A stretch of 64,000 bases of DNA, from positions 3,132,001 through 3,196,000 of the forward strand of contig NZ_JAJOMZ010000004.1 of NCBI RefSeq assembly GCF_024699965.1. Reading direction: 5' to 3'. Positions 52,202 through 63,000 of the stretch are shown piece after piece. Source of the DNA: Flavobacterium sp. J372 (GTDB lineage: Bacteria; Bacteroidota; Bacteroidia; Flavobacteriales; Flavobacteriaceae). Below the pieces are notes generated by a model. That model was not told the DNA's origin, searched no databases, and saw only the letters and a list, made by a program, of their open reading frames with translations. The position numbers and the translations under genes are program-made. Positions within the stretch are counted from its first letter, which is position 1. Each line of letters starts with the position of its first letter.

Positions 52202-53192
52202 ATGAAAGTTGCTGTTGTAGGCGCTACCGGAATGGTAGGCGAAGTAATGCTTAAGGTGCTGGCTGAACGTAATTTCCCTGTAACCGAACTGATTCCTGTG
52301 GCATCGGAGAAATCTGTGGGTAAGGAAATTGAATTCAGGGGAAACAAATACAAAGTTGTAAGCCTTGACACTGCCGTAAGCATGAAGCCGCAGATAGCGC
52401 TTTTCTCTGCCGGTGGCGATACTTCAAAAGAATGGGCACCAAAGTTTGCTGAAGCAGGCACAACAGTTATCGACAACAGCAGCGCATGGCGTATGGACCC
52501 GACCAAAAAACTGGTGGTGCCCGAAATCAATGCGCAGGAACTGACGCCATCAGACAAAATCATAGCCAACCCCAACTGCTCTACCATACAGATGGTGCTG
52601 GCACTGAACCCACTCCACAAAAAATATAACATTGAGCGCGTGGTGGTAAGCACCTACCAGTCGGTTACCGGTACCGGCGTTAAGGCCGTAAAGCAGCTGG
52701 AGAACGAGTATGCCGGCATTGAAGGCGAGATGGCCTACAAGTACCCGATACACCGCAATGCCATACCGCAGATTGATGTGTTTGAAGACAATGGCTATAC
52801 CAAGGAAGAAATGAAAATGACCCGCGAGACCAAGAAGATCATGGGTGATGATTCTATAAAAGTGACGGCTACCACCGTACGCATACCTACCGTGGGGGGG
52901 ACATAGCGAGTCGGTTAACGTGGAGTTCACCAATGACTTTGACCTGGCGGAAGTACGCAATATTTTAAGCGAAACCCCGGGCATTACGCTACAGGATAAC
53001 ATAAGCGCGTTTGAATACCCAATGCCGCTGTATGCCGAGGGCAAAGATGATGTTTTTGTGGGCCGCATACGCCGTGATGAAACCCAGCCAAACACGCTCA
53101 ACATGTGGATAGTGGCCGATAACCTGCGTAAAGGCGCGGCTACCAATGCCGTACAAATTGCGGAGTATCTGGTTGAGCATAAGCTGGTTTAA
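52202..53192 (+). CDS. asd: Aspartate-semialdehyde dehydrogenase; one frameshift
   Basis: GATGMVGEVML nucleotide-binding loop at the N-terminus, the catalytic Cys in IIANPNCSTIQ, then RIPTVGG followed by H. The frame closes at 52904 because the seven-G run 52894-52900 has one extra base; removing it gives GGHSESVNVEF, whose His is the catalytic acid/base residue, and the rest of the enzyme to 53192 (about 329 residues). It makes aspartate semialdehyde for lysine, diaminopimelate, threonine and methionine; its loss is normally lethal for cell-wall synthesis, so a sequence error is nearly certain. Confidence 0.95.
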
Positions 53193-53214
53193 AAGAAATT
53201 TCAATTATATTTAT

Positions 53215-53248
53215 AACCTGCAATGCCTGATGGTATTGCGGGTTTTTT
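53215..53248 (+). terminator. Rho-independent terminator of asd
   Basis: AACCTGCAATGCC and GGTATTGCGGGTT (G-U pairs) with loop TGAT and T run; about 22 nt after the asd stop. It covers the upstream extension of the next reading frame. Confidence 0.75.
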
Positions 53249-53267
53249 AATTATTAAACTCTATCGA

Positions 53268-53693
53268 ATGGATGTAATTTTCGATTCAAATGTTTTTGAC
53301 AATTTAATATCAGGGGAATTAGAAATTGATATTATAAAAAATAAAGATCATAAGATTATTGTAACACATATCCAAATTGATGAGTTGAATGAATGTAAAG
53401 ATACTGAAAAGAGAGCTCAACTATTTAATAGGGTTGTTGAACTAAAACCTGAAAAAATTTCCACAGAAACATTTGTAATCGGAGTCTCCCGTATCGGCAG
53501 TGCTAAAATTGGCGGCAGCAAAATTTATGACAGTATCATGCGAGGCAATCCAAAACATATTAATGACGCCTTAATTGGAGAAACCGCTGTGAAAAATAAC
53601 CTGATGTTAATTACAAATGACATAAAGCTTAAGAAGAAAATATTAGAATTAGGAGGAAAATGTATGTCTGTTCAAGAATTCAAAAATTTATAA
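53268..53693 (+). CDS. PIN-domain-like protein
   Basis: 141 residues from ATG 53268. DVIFDSNVFDNL (Asp near the N-terminus), Glu/Asp in IQIDELNECKDTEKRA, and NDALIGETAVKNNLMLITNDIKL follow the acidic pattern of PIN RNases. The frame extends to 53223 only through the asd terminator. Solitary; no obvious antitoxin beside it. More AT-rich than its neighbours. Confidence 0.65.
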   Translation: MDVIFDSNVFDNLISGELEIDIIKNKDHKIIVTHIQIDELNECKDTEKRAQLFNRVVELKPEKISTETFVIGVSRIGSAKIGGSKIYDSIMRGNPKHINDALIGETAVKNNLMLITNDIKLKKKILELGGKCMSVQEFKNL

Positions 53694-53748
53694 CTTCCCA
53701 ATCTTTTCTTAAATGCAATTAAATTGCAATAGTGTAAATTAGTTTCAT

Positions 53749-53756
53749 TACATTTG
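53749..53756 (+). promoter_or_regulatory. -7 box of the His-rich protein gene
   Basis: TACATTTG; a TTG at 53724-53726 is 22 bp upstream. The ATG at 53763 follows after 6 nt, so the message would be nearly leaderless. Confidence 0.5.
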
Positions 53757-53762
53757 CACTAC

Positions 53763-54101
53763 ATGAAAAGAAAGTTCGCCATATTCAACCTGGCTTTAAT
53801 GGTGCTGGTGCTGCTCGCAACGGCCTACCAGTCTTTTCATGCGTTTAGTCACGAGCATATCGGGCACCTCCACGAACACCACGAGAAAAAAGCAAAGCAC
53901 TTCAGCGGGCATGATAGCCATGACGATGAGGACTGCAGCGTATGTGATTTCCACTTTGACTTTTTTACCGCGCCGCCGCAATTCTGCCTCAGGCTCGATT
54001 TCCCTTTTAAGGCTATACCTTACACCTTCAATGTTGTTGAGGGTGAAGCCAACTTCTGCGGAAGTCTTTTTGATTTAAGGGGGCCGCCTTCACAGGTATA
54101 A
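53763..54101 (+). CDS. Small exported His-rich protein
   Basis: 112 residues from ATG 53763. A hydrophobic N-terminus (MKRKFAIFNLALMVLVLLATA) is followed by FSHEHIGHLHEHHEKKAKHFSGHDSHDDEDCSVCDFH, many His plus Cys, then an ordinary C-terminal segment with PPQFCLRLDFPF. Short His-rich exported proteins of this type occur upstream of zinc- or copper-responsive TonB receptors. Upstream start codons (TTG 53754) are inside the promoter. Confidence 0.75.
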   Translation: MKRKFAIFNLALMVLVLLATAYQSFHAFSHEHIGHLHEHHEKKAKHFSGHDSHDDEDCSVCDFHFDFFTAPPQFCLRLDFPFKAIPYTFNVVEGEANFCGSLFDLRGPPSQV

Positions 54102-54113
54102 TATCCGTCACAA

Positions 54114-54174
54114 CAGTCATGCTGAGCTTGTCGAAGCACCGTACTGTTGCGCTTCGACAGGCTCAGCGTGACTG
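54114..54174. repeat. Large imperfect palindrome (REP-like)
   Basis: Arms of 24 bases (54114-54137 and 54151-54174; cores GAGCTTGTCGAAGC and GCTTCGACAGGCTC), two mismatches, 13-base loop. The TGAGCTTGTCGAAGC type occurs repeatedly in Bacteroidota intergenic regions from memory. It lies between the His-rich gene and the TonB receptor. Confidence 0.7.
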
Positions 54175-54216
54175 ACTCGTCGCTGCAAACACGTATATTC
54201 ATACTAATTCATCATC

Positions 54217-56592
54217 ATGAACTTTTACCGATTTCTCCTGCTGTTGGTTTTGGCGGGGGGCTGGTGTTCACAGGCGCAGCATACATTGCGCGGCAGTGTA
54301 ACATCAGCACAACATACACCGCTTGACGGGGCGCACATTCATATAGAAAGTCTGCATGCCGTAGCTTCGCCTGACGGCAGCTATGAACTGCATGGCATCA
54401 GCACGGGCAATCACCGCGTTATTGTTTCCTATCTTGGCTATAAGAGCCTTGACACTATAATTGATTTTGACAGCGACAGGATTCTTAATGCCTTTTTGCA
54501 GCCCGAAAGCCTGAAGCTTGAGGAAGTGCAGGTGGCTGTTCGCAACCCCGAAAAAGAAACCCGGCATGACCAACGCATTAAACAGGAAGTGCTGGAACGC
54601 TATAGCAATGCTACCGTGGGCGATGCCCTGCGCGAAGTGGCGGGAACCTACACATTGCGCACAGGCAGCAGTATTGTAAAGCCTGTCATAAATGGTATGC
54701 ACAGCAGCAGGGTTCCTGTTTTTAACGGCGGAGTACGATTAGAAGACCAGCAATGGGGCGTGGAGCATGCCCCTAACCTCGACATTAATTCAGCACAACG
54801 GTTATCAGTTATCAAAGGGGCTGCAGCGTTGCAATACAGCGGTGACGCGGTTGGCGGGGTGGTGCTGGCCGAGCCGTTCAGGGTATTGCAGGACACGCTA
54901 TTCGGGCGGACGATACTTACGGGCGACAGCAACGGGCGCGGCGGGAGCATAACGTCATCTATTCACAAAGGCGCAGTGAAAGGCTGGGCATGGAATGCTG
55001 CAGGCACGTTTAAATATATGGGCGACAGGCAGGGGCCTGATTATGTGTTGAGCAACACCGGCAACCGCGAGGCTAACTTTGCAGGAGATGTTGCTTACCG
55101 CCGTGAAAGTAATGAATTTACTTTTGGCTATAGCCTTTATAATACAACAATAGGCATAGCTAAAGCAACCCATATAGGAAGCACCGGAGATTTGGTTCGG
55201 GCCATCAACAGCCGTGAGCCATCAGTTATTGAGCCGTTTACATATAACATTGGCGCACCACGCCAGGAAGTGATGCATCACACAGTAAAAGCAGGTTATA
55301 CCCGTAAAAGCGATGATACTGAAACCGCGCTGGAATATGCCTTGCAGCTGAATGACCGTAAGGAATATGACCTGCGCCGCGGCCAGTATGAAAACAAACC
55401 GGCGCTTGATTTGACCCTGGCTACTCACAGCCTTACAGGGCATTGGAAAAAAGAATTGGAAACAGGCTCTGTGATGTTGGGCGCAAACGGGATGATGCAG
55501 CGTAACGAGGCAAGTCCTGATACAGGCATACGTCCGCTCATACCCAACTACAGCCGGTATGATGCCGGCGCATTTGGCATGTACACGCACAAGTTTAGTG
55601 AAACGCTTCTGGCAGAAGCAGGGCTACGATATGACTTCAGCCATGTAAATGCTACCAAGTTTTACCAAAAGAGCCGGTGGGATGCACTTGGGTATAACGA
55701 CGGAAGTTTAGACCATATCATAACCGGCGATTTTGGGACGCAGTGGCGCACAAATCCCACCTATGACTATCACAACCTTTCGGCGAGCCTGGGCATCCGC
55801 AAAACGCTTGAAAGTGGCTTACAGCTTTTGGCAAATGCAGGTTTGGCCGTGCGTAACCCTAACCCTTCAGAACTTTTTAGCGACGGACTGCACCACAGCA
55901 CGGGTACGATAGAGCTGGGAGACCTCCGCATCGGTAAAGAAAAGGCGGTGAAGCTGTCGGCAACGGTTTTAGATAATGAAGGCGATTTTACGTTCAGCGC
56001 TATGCCATACATCAATATCATCAATAACTATATCTATTTACAGCCGACGGGTGCAGAATATACTATACGAGGTTCGTTTCCGGTTTACTCTTATCGGCAG
56101 ACAGATGCATTGCTTTCGGGGCTCGACGTACAGGCAGGATGGCAGGTAACGGATGCTTTCAAATATACTTTCACAGGGGCGTACATTTATGGCCAGGACA
56201 CAAGGAACGACTTTCCAGTAGTCGACATGCCGCCGCTCAACATAACAAACGCCATCCGCTACACTTCATCTTGGAAAAACTTGTATGCCGAGTTACGAAG
56301 TGAAGCCGTGTTCCGCCAAAGCCGTTATCAGGATAATAACTTTTTTACTGATGTGGCCGTAGGTGATGAGCTTGTCCCGATACTTACGGATGTGAGCACT
56401 CCCCCGCCCGGCTATCACCTGCTGCATTTTACATCAGGATTACAGTTCAGGATAGCAGGCGTGCAGAGCGCTTTGTCACTGTCAGTACATAATATTTTCA
56501 ATACATCGTACAGAGATTATCTCAACCGCCAGCGGCTTTACCTTGACGAAGCCGGGCGCAATTTTCAATTACAATTAAAACTGAATTATTAA
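54217..56592 (+). CDS. TonB-dependent outer-membrane receptor (metal uptake type)
   Basis: 791 residues: signal peptide (MNFYRFLLLLVLAGGWCSQAQ), carboxypeptidase-regulatory-like domain (HTLRGSVTSAQHTPLDGAHIHI, about 23-95), plug domain (about 115-215; AVGGVVLAEPF), and a 22-strand barrel ending NFQLQLKLNY. MGDRQGPDYVLSNTGNREANFAGD resembles ZnuD-like zinc receptors. The preceding His-rich protein and following lipoprotein suggest one metal-import unit, perhaps zinc. Intact frame. Confidence 0.9.
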   Translation: MNFYRFLLLLVLAGGWCSQAQHTLRGSVTSAQHTPLDGAHIHIESLHAVASPDGSYELHGISTGNHRVIVSYLGYKSLDTIIDFDSDRILNAFLQPESLKLEEVQVAVRNPEKETRHDQRIKQEVLERYSNATVGDALREVAGTYTLRTGSSIVKPVINGMHSSRVPVFNGGVRLEDQQWGVEHAPNLDINSAQRLSVIKGAAALQYSGDAVGGVVLAEPFRVLQDTLFGRTILTGDSNGRGGSITSSIHKGAVKGWAWNAAGTFKYMGDRQGPDYVLSNTGNREANFAGDVAYRRESNEFTFGYSLYNTTIGIAKATHIGSTGDLVRAINSREPSVIEPFTYNIGAPRQEVMHHTVKAGYTRKSDDTETALEYALQLNDRKEYDLRRGQYENKPALDLTLATHSLTGHWKKELETGSVMLGANGMMQRNEASPDTGIRPLIPNYSRYDAGAFGMYTHKFSETLLAEAGLRYDFSHVNATKFYQKSRWDALGYNDGSLDHIITGDFGTQWRTNPTYDYHNLSASLGIRKTLESGLQLLANAGLAVRNPNPSELFSDGLHHSTGTIELGDLRIGKEKAVKLSATVLDNEGDFTFSAMPYINIINNYIYLQPTGAEYTIRGSFPVYSYRQTDALLSGLDVQAGWQVTDAFKYTFTGAYIYGQDTRNDFPVVDMPPLNITNAIRYTSSWKNLYAELRSEAVFRQSRYQDNNFFTDVAVGDELVPILTDVSTPPPGYHLLHFTSGLQFRIAGVQSALSLSVHNIFNTSYRDYLNRQRLYLDEAGRNFQLQLKLNY

Positions 56593-56609
56593 ACACTAAT
56601 TTTTATACT

Positions 56610-57188
56610 ATGAAGCATTTTAAAATTTTCGCAATCGCACTTACAGCACTATTCGCAGCATCATGCAGTGATGACGATGCAACAACGGCAGTACCTGTAA
56701 ACGAAGAAGAAGTGATAACAACCGTAACGGCCACATTTGTACCGCAGGGCGGCGGCGATACAGTAACGCTTACCTATCGTGACCTTGACGGAGACGGGCC
56801 AAACCTTCCTGTACCTACGATTTCCGGGCCGTTTATCTCGGGTAAAACATATGCAGGTTCAGTTACGTTTCTGAATGAACTGGTGAATCCGGCAGAGAAC
56901 ATCACTGAAGAGATTGAGGAAGAAGGCGATGAGCACCAGATTTTCTTTGTACAGACAGGAGGTAATTTAGGCACATTCACGTATACTGATACTGATGTAA
57001 ATGGTAAGCCTGTTGGACTTAATGTTAACTTCAACACATCAAACACTGCCGCAACGGGACAACTGCGCATTGTTCTGGTTCACGAGCCTAATAAAAATGC
57101 AGAAGGTGTGGCACAGGGCATAATCACAAACGCGGGCGGGGCTACAGATGCAGAAGCGGTATTTAATATACAGGTGGTACAGCCGTAG
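56610..57188 (+). CDS. Lipoprotein downstream of the TonB receptor
   Basis: 192 residues with a lipobox (ALFAASCSDDD) and a beta-rich body (TVTATFVPQGGGDTVTLTYRDLDGDGPNLPV, SGKTYAGSVTFLNELVN, EEGDEHQIFFVQTG, GTFTYTDTDVNGKPV). It lies 17 nt after the receptor, so is probably in its operon, and ends in a palindrome. Comparable lipoproteins accompany TonB receptors of this type; function unknown. Confidence 0.8.
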   Translation: MKHFKIFAIALTALFAASCSDDDATTAVPVNEEEVITTVTATFVPQGGGDTVTLTYRDLDGDGPNLPVPTISGPFISGKTYAGSVTFLNELVNPAENITEEIEEEGDEHQIFFVQTGGNLGTFTYTDTDVNGKPVGLNVNFNTSNTAATGQLRIVLVHEPNKNAEGVAQGIITNAGGATDAEAVFNIQVVQP

Positions 57189-57195
57189 CAGCTTG

Positions 57196-57251
57196 GCAGT
57201 CGCAGTTTTCAGTCGCAGTTACAGTATACCGTTACCGAAAACTGCGACTGC
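57196..57251. repeat. Palindrome after the lipoprotein gene
   Basis: GCAGTCGCAGTTTTC and GAAAACTGCGACTGC, perfect 15-bp arms, with two further CAGTCGCAG words inside the loop. GC-rich with no T run; possibly part of a dispersed repeat or a factor-assisted terminator. Confidence 0.6.
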
Positions 57252-57357
57252 GACTGTTGACTGTAACCACTATTAATTTTTTGTTAAATCTGCAATGATT
57301 ATTTGTTTACATTAGTGTTGATTTTAAGTGTGTTACCAACCTTTAAAACTAATGCTT

Positions 57358-57732
57358 ATGAATTCACAGTTTACAAAAATCGTACGGATACTGCTCGGCA
57401 TCATCCTTATTCTCTTTGGCGCAAACAAGCTTTATGCTTTCATTCCGCTACCCGAGCCTTCGCCTGAAGCGGCAGAATTTATATCGTCACTTGCGGCTAC
57501 GGGCTATGTGCTTACCATCATTGCCATCTTCGAAATTTTCATCGGGTTGCTGCTGCTTTTCAAAAAATGGGTGCCTTTTGCATTGGTGCTGCTGGTTCCG
57601 TTGTCATTGAATATTTTATTGTTTCACCTTTTTTTAGATGTACCTTCGGTTGGTACGGCAATACTGGTAGCAGCGCTCAACGGCATACTGCTTTACAAAC
57701 ACCGCCAGAAATACAAGCCCCTTTTCGCCTGA
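57358..57732 (+). CDS. DoxX-family small membrane protein
   Basis: 124 residues from ATG 57358 (MNSQFTKIVRILLG). Four hydrophobic segments: ILLGIILILFGANKLYAF, GYVLTIIAIFEIFIGLLLLF, FALVLLVPLSLNILLFHLF, AILVAALNGILLY. An earlier ATG at 57352 is possible. The DoxX/quinol-oxidase-subunit-like fold; function in this class unknown. Between metal-uptake lipoprotein and prolyl oligopeptidase. Confidence 0.8.
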   Translation: MNSQFTKIVRILLGIILILFGANKLYAFIPLPEPSPEAAEFISSLAATGYVLTIIAIFEIFIGLLLLFKKWVPFALVLLVPLSLNILLFHLFLDVPSVGTAILVAALNGILLYKHRQKYKPLFA

Positions 57733-57748
57733 TGTTATATTGATTGCC

Positions 57749-57756
57749 TATATTTG
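57749..57756 (+). promoter_or_regulatory. -7 box of the prolyl oligopeptidase gene
   Basis: TATATTTG, 18 nt before the ATG at 57775, matching TAnnTTTG. Confidence 0.45.
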
Positions 57757-57774
57757 CTTATAACCTATCCATCA

Positions 57775-59901
57775 ATGAAAAAACTAATATTAACCATGGC
57801 TGCCGTAAGCAGCCTGACCGCTACTGCCCAAACCACTATGGACGCTACGCCAAAGCGCAAATACCCTACAACCAAAAAAGACAATACTAAAGATGTTTAC
57901 TTCGGGACAGAAATTGCCGACCCTTACCGATGGCTGGAAGATGACCGCTCCGCACAAACTGCTGCATGGGTAGCCGAACAAAATGAGGTAACATTTGAGT
58001 ATCTTGATAAAATACCTTTCCGTGATGCGATACGCGAGCGTATGAAGCAGCTTTGGAATTACGAGCGGGTGTCGGCACCGTCTGTTGAAGGTGAATATAC
58101 CTACTATTACAAGAATGACGGCCTTCAGGACCAAAGCGTGATGTACAGACGCGACAGAGCAGGAAAAGAGGAGGTTTTTCTCGATCCCAACACTTTTTCT
58201 AAAGACGGGACAACATCGCTGGGTGGTGTAAACTTTACAACAAAGGGCGATCTTGCAGCCTATTCTATTTCCGAAGGCGGTAGTGACTGGCGTACCGTTC
58301 TTGTAATAGATGCCAAAACAAAGAAACAGATTGGCACACCGCTTACCAATGTAAAGTTCAGCGGGATGGCATGGAAAGGCAATGACGGCTTTTATTACTC
58401 CAGCTATGACAAACCAAAGGGAAGTGAACTATCTGCAAAGACAGATCAGCATAAACTGTACTACCATAAGCTGGGTACGCCTCAAAGCCAGGACAAAGTA
58501 ATATTTGGCGATAAAGTAAAGCGCCGTTATGTAGGCGGCTATGTAACTGAAGACAACCGCTATCTTGTGATTTCGGCTGCCAACAGCACATCAGGCAATG
58601 AATTGTACATACAAGACCTCAGCAAGCCTAACAGCCCGATTATAAAGGTTACCGATAATTTTGACAGCGACAGCAGCGTGATTGACAATGTTGGCACTAA
58701 ACTATATATACATACTAATTACAAAGCACCAAATGGCAGAATAGTTACTGTTGATGCTGCAACACCGCAGCAGAAGAACTGGAAAGACCTGATACCGGAA
58801 ACAGAGAACGTACTGACACCTTCAACAGGCGGGGGCTATATTTTTGCTGAATACATGAAAGACGCTTTATCGGTTATCAGCCAGTATGATTACAACGGTA
58901 AATTTGTCAGGGATATCACCCTTCCCGGACCGGGTTATGCAGGCGGCTTTGGCGGTAAAAAGACAGACAAAACCCTTTACTATGCTTTTACTAACTATAT
59001 CACTCCGGGGACAATATTTTCTTTTGACCCGATGACAGGAGAAAGTGAGGTATATGCCAGGCCAAAAGTAGATTTTAATCCTGATGATTACGTGTCTAAA
59101 CAAGTGTTTTACACATCAAAAGACGGTACAACAATACCTATGATGATCACTCACAGGAAAGACCTTAAGGTTACCCGCAAGACACCTACAATACTGTATG
59201 GCTATGGCGGCTTTAACGTAAGCCTTACACCATCATTCAGCATTGCCAACGCAGTATGGATGGAAAACGGCGGTATTTATGCTGTACCTAACATTCGCGG
59301 TGGCGGAGAATATGGTAAGAAGTGGCATGATGCAGGCACAAAAATGCAGAAGCAGAGTGTGTTTGATGATTTTATTGCTGCGGCAGATTACCTAATTACC
59401 AATGGCTACACATCACCCGACTACCTTGCTGTTTTCGGCGGGAGCAACGGCGGGCTGCTTGTAGGGGCCACCATGACGCAGCGGCCAGACCTTATGAAGG
59501 TAGCCATCCCGGCAGTAGGCGTGCTGGACATGTTGCGCTATCATACTTTTACCGCAGGCGCGGGCTGGGCATATGATTATGGCACGGCTGCCGACAGTAA
59601 AGAAATGTTTGAGTACCTTAAAGGCTACTCACCCCTTCACAATATAAAGAAAGGCACACAATACCCTGCCACGCTTATAACTACCGGTGACCATGACGAC
59701 CGCGTGGTACCGGCACACAGCTTCAAATTTGCCGCTACACTACAGGAAGCACAGGCAGGCCAAAATCCTGTACTGATACGTATTGGTGTAAAGGCCGGGC
59801 ATGGTGCAGGAAAATCAGTAACGCAGGTTATCGATGAGTATAGCGATGTACAGGCATTTACGCTTTATAACATGGGTGTTAAACCTGATATGAAGAAATA
59901 G
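57775..59901 (+). CDS. Prolyl oligopeptidase (S9A), exported
   Basis: 708 residues from ATG 57775, with signal peptide MKKLILTMAAVSSLTATAQ. N-terminal domain, seven-bladed propeller, and C-terminal alpha/beta-hydrolase domain with the nucleophile Ser in FGGSNGGLLVG, Asp in HDDRVVPAHS and His in GHGAGKS. Cleaves short peptides after proline in the periplasm. Alternative start TTG/ATG upstream not needed. Convergent with the FG-GAP gene, separated by a bidirectional terminator. Confidence 0.93.
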   Translation: MKKLILTMAAVSSLTATAQTTMDATPKRKYPTTKKDNTKDVYFGTEIADPYRWLEDDRSAQTAAWVAEQNEVTFEYLDKIPFRDAIRERMKQLWNYERVSAPSVEGEYTYYYKNDGLQDQSVMYRRDRAGKEEVFLDPNTFSKDGTTSLGGVNFTTKGDLAAYSISEGGSDWRTVLVIDAKTKKQIGTPLTNVKFSGMAWKGNDGFYYSSYDKPKGSELSAKTDQHKLYYHKLGTPQSQDKVIFGDKVKRRYVGGYVTEDNRYLVISAANSTSGNELYIQDLSKPNSPIIKVTDNFDSDSSVIDNVGTKLYIHTNYKAPNGRIVTVDAATPQQKNWKDLIPETENVLTPSTGGGYIFAEYMKDALSVISQYDYNGKFVRDITLPGPGYAGGFGGKKTDKTLYYAFTNYITPGTIFSFDPMTGESEVYARPKVDFNPDDYVSKQVFYTSKDGTTIPMMITHRKDLKVTRKTPTILYGYGGFNVSLTPSFSIANAVWMENGGIYAVPNIRGGGEYGKKWHDAGTKMQKQSVFDDFIAAADYLITNGYTSPDYLAVFGGSNGGLLVGATMTQRPDLMKVAIPAVGVLDMLRYHTFTAGAGWAYDYGTAADSKEMFEYLKGYSPLHNIKKGTQYPATLITTGDHDDRVVPAHSFKFAATLQEAQAGQNPVLIRIGVKAGHGAGKSVTQVIDEYSDVQAFTLYNMGVKPDMKK

Positions 59902-59941
59902 TTTATTAATTGAACACCTGGCTGGCTAAGCAGGGTGCAAT

Positions 59942-59981
59942 AAATAATAAAACCGCCTCAAGTAAGGCGGTTTTATTATTT
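59942..59981. terminator. Bidirectional terminator
   Basis: AAATAATAAAACCGCC and GGCGGTTTTATTATTT, a perfect 16-bp stem with loop TCAAGTAA and T-rich flanks on both strands, between two convergent genes. Confidence 0.85.
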
Positions 59982-60050
59982 ATTTAGATTTCTCCACTCC
60001 GCTGCACTTCGGTCGAAATGGAACCTAATCCCGATTCGCTATGCTTAAAT

Positions 60051-63000
60051 CTAATTCTTAACAACCTTCTTTGTCACGCTACTGCCATTTACATCTTCAA
60101 TCTTCGCGAAATAAATGCCCTGGCTAAGCGCCGAAATATCGATGCTGTTTTGTAAGACATTGCTAAGCACACGCTGCCCTGCCTGGTTGTATATCTCAAT
60201 TCTAGCAATGCCTGTATTGGCTTTTATGTTGAGGATGTTTTTAGACGGCACAGGATAAACCGTGACCGTTTCGGCGGTGAACTGCGGCAGTCCGGCGGCG
60301 GCGTCAACAACTGTTGTGGTAACAATGTTGGTGTCAATAGCCGGGTTAAAGTCAAAGAAAATATGTGCCTGCTCTGTAAAAGTATCACCCAACTGAACAT
60401 TAGCTTTTGGCTTTATCTTGTAAGCAATATACCCGTGTGATGCAGGCTCATTTACAGTAACAGCCGGTAAATAAATGGCATCAAACGTAAATGTGGCCTC
60501 GGCACCATTTATTATTTCAACACGGCCGTTATGGCTCATGCTTTCAATCTGCATGGTTGTCCAGTCCAGCTTGCTGTCAATAGGGTTCTTTACCACTACC
60601 CTTTCAGCATAATAGTTACCCGTGTTTTGGAAACGGATAAGGTAGTGAAGGTACTCATCAGCATCTTCAAGCAGTATCTGGCTGCCTTCAAGCACCGTGA
60701 TATCATTAGGGTCGTATGAGCCTACTACCGTTGCAGTGTCCGTTGCTGAGTTGTCGTCAGGCGTCGCGTCACCTGCTACTGTAGCATTTGCGGTTAGCAC
60801 CACTTCATCACCAAGATTTATCGTTGGTATTGTTTTAGCTATGAAGTTAACTATGAATTCTTTTGACTGAAATACCGAAACTGTACCAATATTGTAATTG
60901 AGGTTATCTCCTGTAACAGTTGCTTGCGACGATGAATCAGGATCATAATTTAGTTTTGCACTATCAAAATTCACCACAAGACTGCCTCCCGCAGGTACTG
61001 TCCCTGTGTTTTTAACGACAACTTTGTATCGAACCGGGAATCCAGGCCTTACTTCAGTTATATTGTAAATTGAAACGTCAAGATCGGTAATTTGCGTTGT
61101 TGTCTGCAGGCAGAAATTAAGCGTACTGTTGCCTCCGCTGTTATTTGTGAAAGCAGATTGCTGTGACTGCGGCGTAGCCGTGAAATTTGCCAGTGGCGAA
61201 GTGATTGTTGTATTATATGTGCCCTGATTTGTATTTGTCGTGAAAACACCAAAAACATTTGTAAAAGATGACCATGTATTACTACCATTAGTTGATGTTA
61301 CCAAAACCTGCTGTGCCGTTGTATCTGTTGGTGTACAACCATTGGCATCAACATCAAAACGTACAGTGCCGGTAATTGTATTATAATATTCACCAACATT
61401 TTTAAACCAGCTTACAGAATCATCAAGCACCGAGCAGGCAGCGATATCATTTTTGCCATCGCCATTTATATCTGTCACGGCTATACTGCTCGCAGGGTCC
61501 GCTTCCCGGTGTTAAGTATATAATTGGAGTGGAAGAAAATGTGCCTGTATTAACATTGTTACGATACCATACAAGTGCTTGCCCATTGTGTGATGTTGAA
61601 ACGATGTCTTTGTTGCCATCACCATCAATATCACCCACCTTTATCATCTCAAAGTTAAGAAACGTAGTCGCAATAAATTTTTTCTGACTGAAAGCACCAG
61701 ACCCCATACCCTGAAACCATGCAATTTCAGTGGGCTCTTGCAATAAACTTACCAAATCATTCTTGCCATCGGCATTCATATCGGTTATTATAAATTCTCC
61801 AAAAGGTATATTTTGCAAATCTGTTGCAGGGCTAAAAGTGCCGGTACCCAAATTTTTATACCATTTAACAGCTACAACTTGACTACCGATGTTGTTTGTA
61901 GAAGTAAGCATATCAGGCTTACCGTCATTATCAATATCGCCAAAGAAAATTTTATTAGGATATGGCCATGTAGTCCATGGTGTAATAGCATAAGGATTGG
62001 CAAATGTGCCATTGCCATTGTTTTTATACACTTTAACAGCAGGAGCTATATAAGCAATTATATCTTTATCTCCGTCACTGTCTACGTCAACATAATTATA
62101 GCTGTAAGCAGGGTTGCCAAACTCTTCAGGTATTATAAGCTGTTGTGTAAATATTCCCTGCCCGTTATTCTTATAACAAAATAGAGAAGTATAGCTGCCT
62201 TGCATAAAATATGTGCTGTTCGCCATAATGTCGAGGTCGCCGTCATTATCTATATCAACAAGCGTGGCATTACATGCGCCATTCAGAGAAGAGGTCACAA
62301 TATTCTGGTTTCCTGTAAAGCCTTGCCCGTTATTATTTTTGTACCAAGTAATCTTCTTGTCGGTTCCAGATGATACCACAATATCTATATAGCCATCACC
62401 ATCAATATCGCCTGTGTCCGCTTTATTAGGGTCAAACACTGCGCTGGTGATGTTCACTTCGCTATTAAAGCCATCCGGCGTGTTTTTATACCACGACAAT
62501 TTGTAGCCCGCATTACTTGCAACAACATCAATACTTTCGTTGGTATTTATATGGCCAACCGCAAAATTGATGATGCCGGCCATATTTTGGGCGATAACCT
62601 GCTCAGCCGCCACAATACCATTTCCCATGTTTTTGTACCAGGCCAATTTACCTGTTTCCCTTCTCGACAAGCCAATGTCGTGTTTACCATCATTGTCAAA
62701 GTCGGCGGTTTCCAGCCAGAACCAATCATAGCTATTATTTGCCGTTAGTGGTGTAACCAGGGTTTGCCTCGCACCAAACTGACCATTATTATTGTTTTTG
62801 TACCACACCAAACTTTTCAAGGAAAAGCTTGAATCCTGTTCCCATCTTATAAATACAATATCTTCATTACCATCACTATCCATATCAGCAGCTGCGATAT
62901 TAAAACCTATAGATGCTGTATCTATAGGTTGCATTGCTGCAAAATTCCCGTCCCCGATATTTTTAATTAAACCCATTGTATTTACATGGTTATACACAAT

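Noticed and set aside
53223..53267. Longer N-terminus of the PIN-domain protein
   Set aside because: It crosses the asd terminator; the domain begins at 53268.
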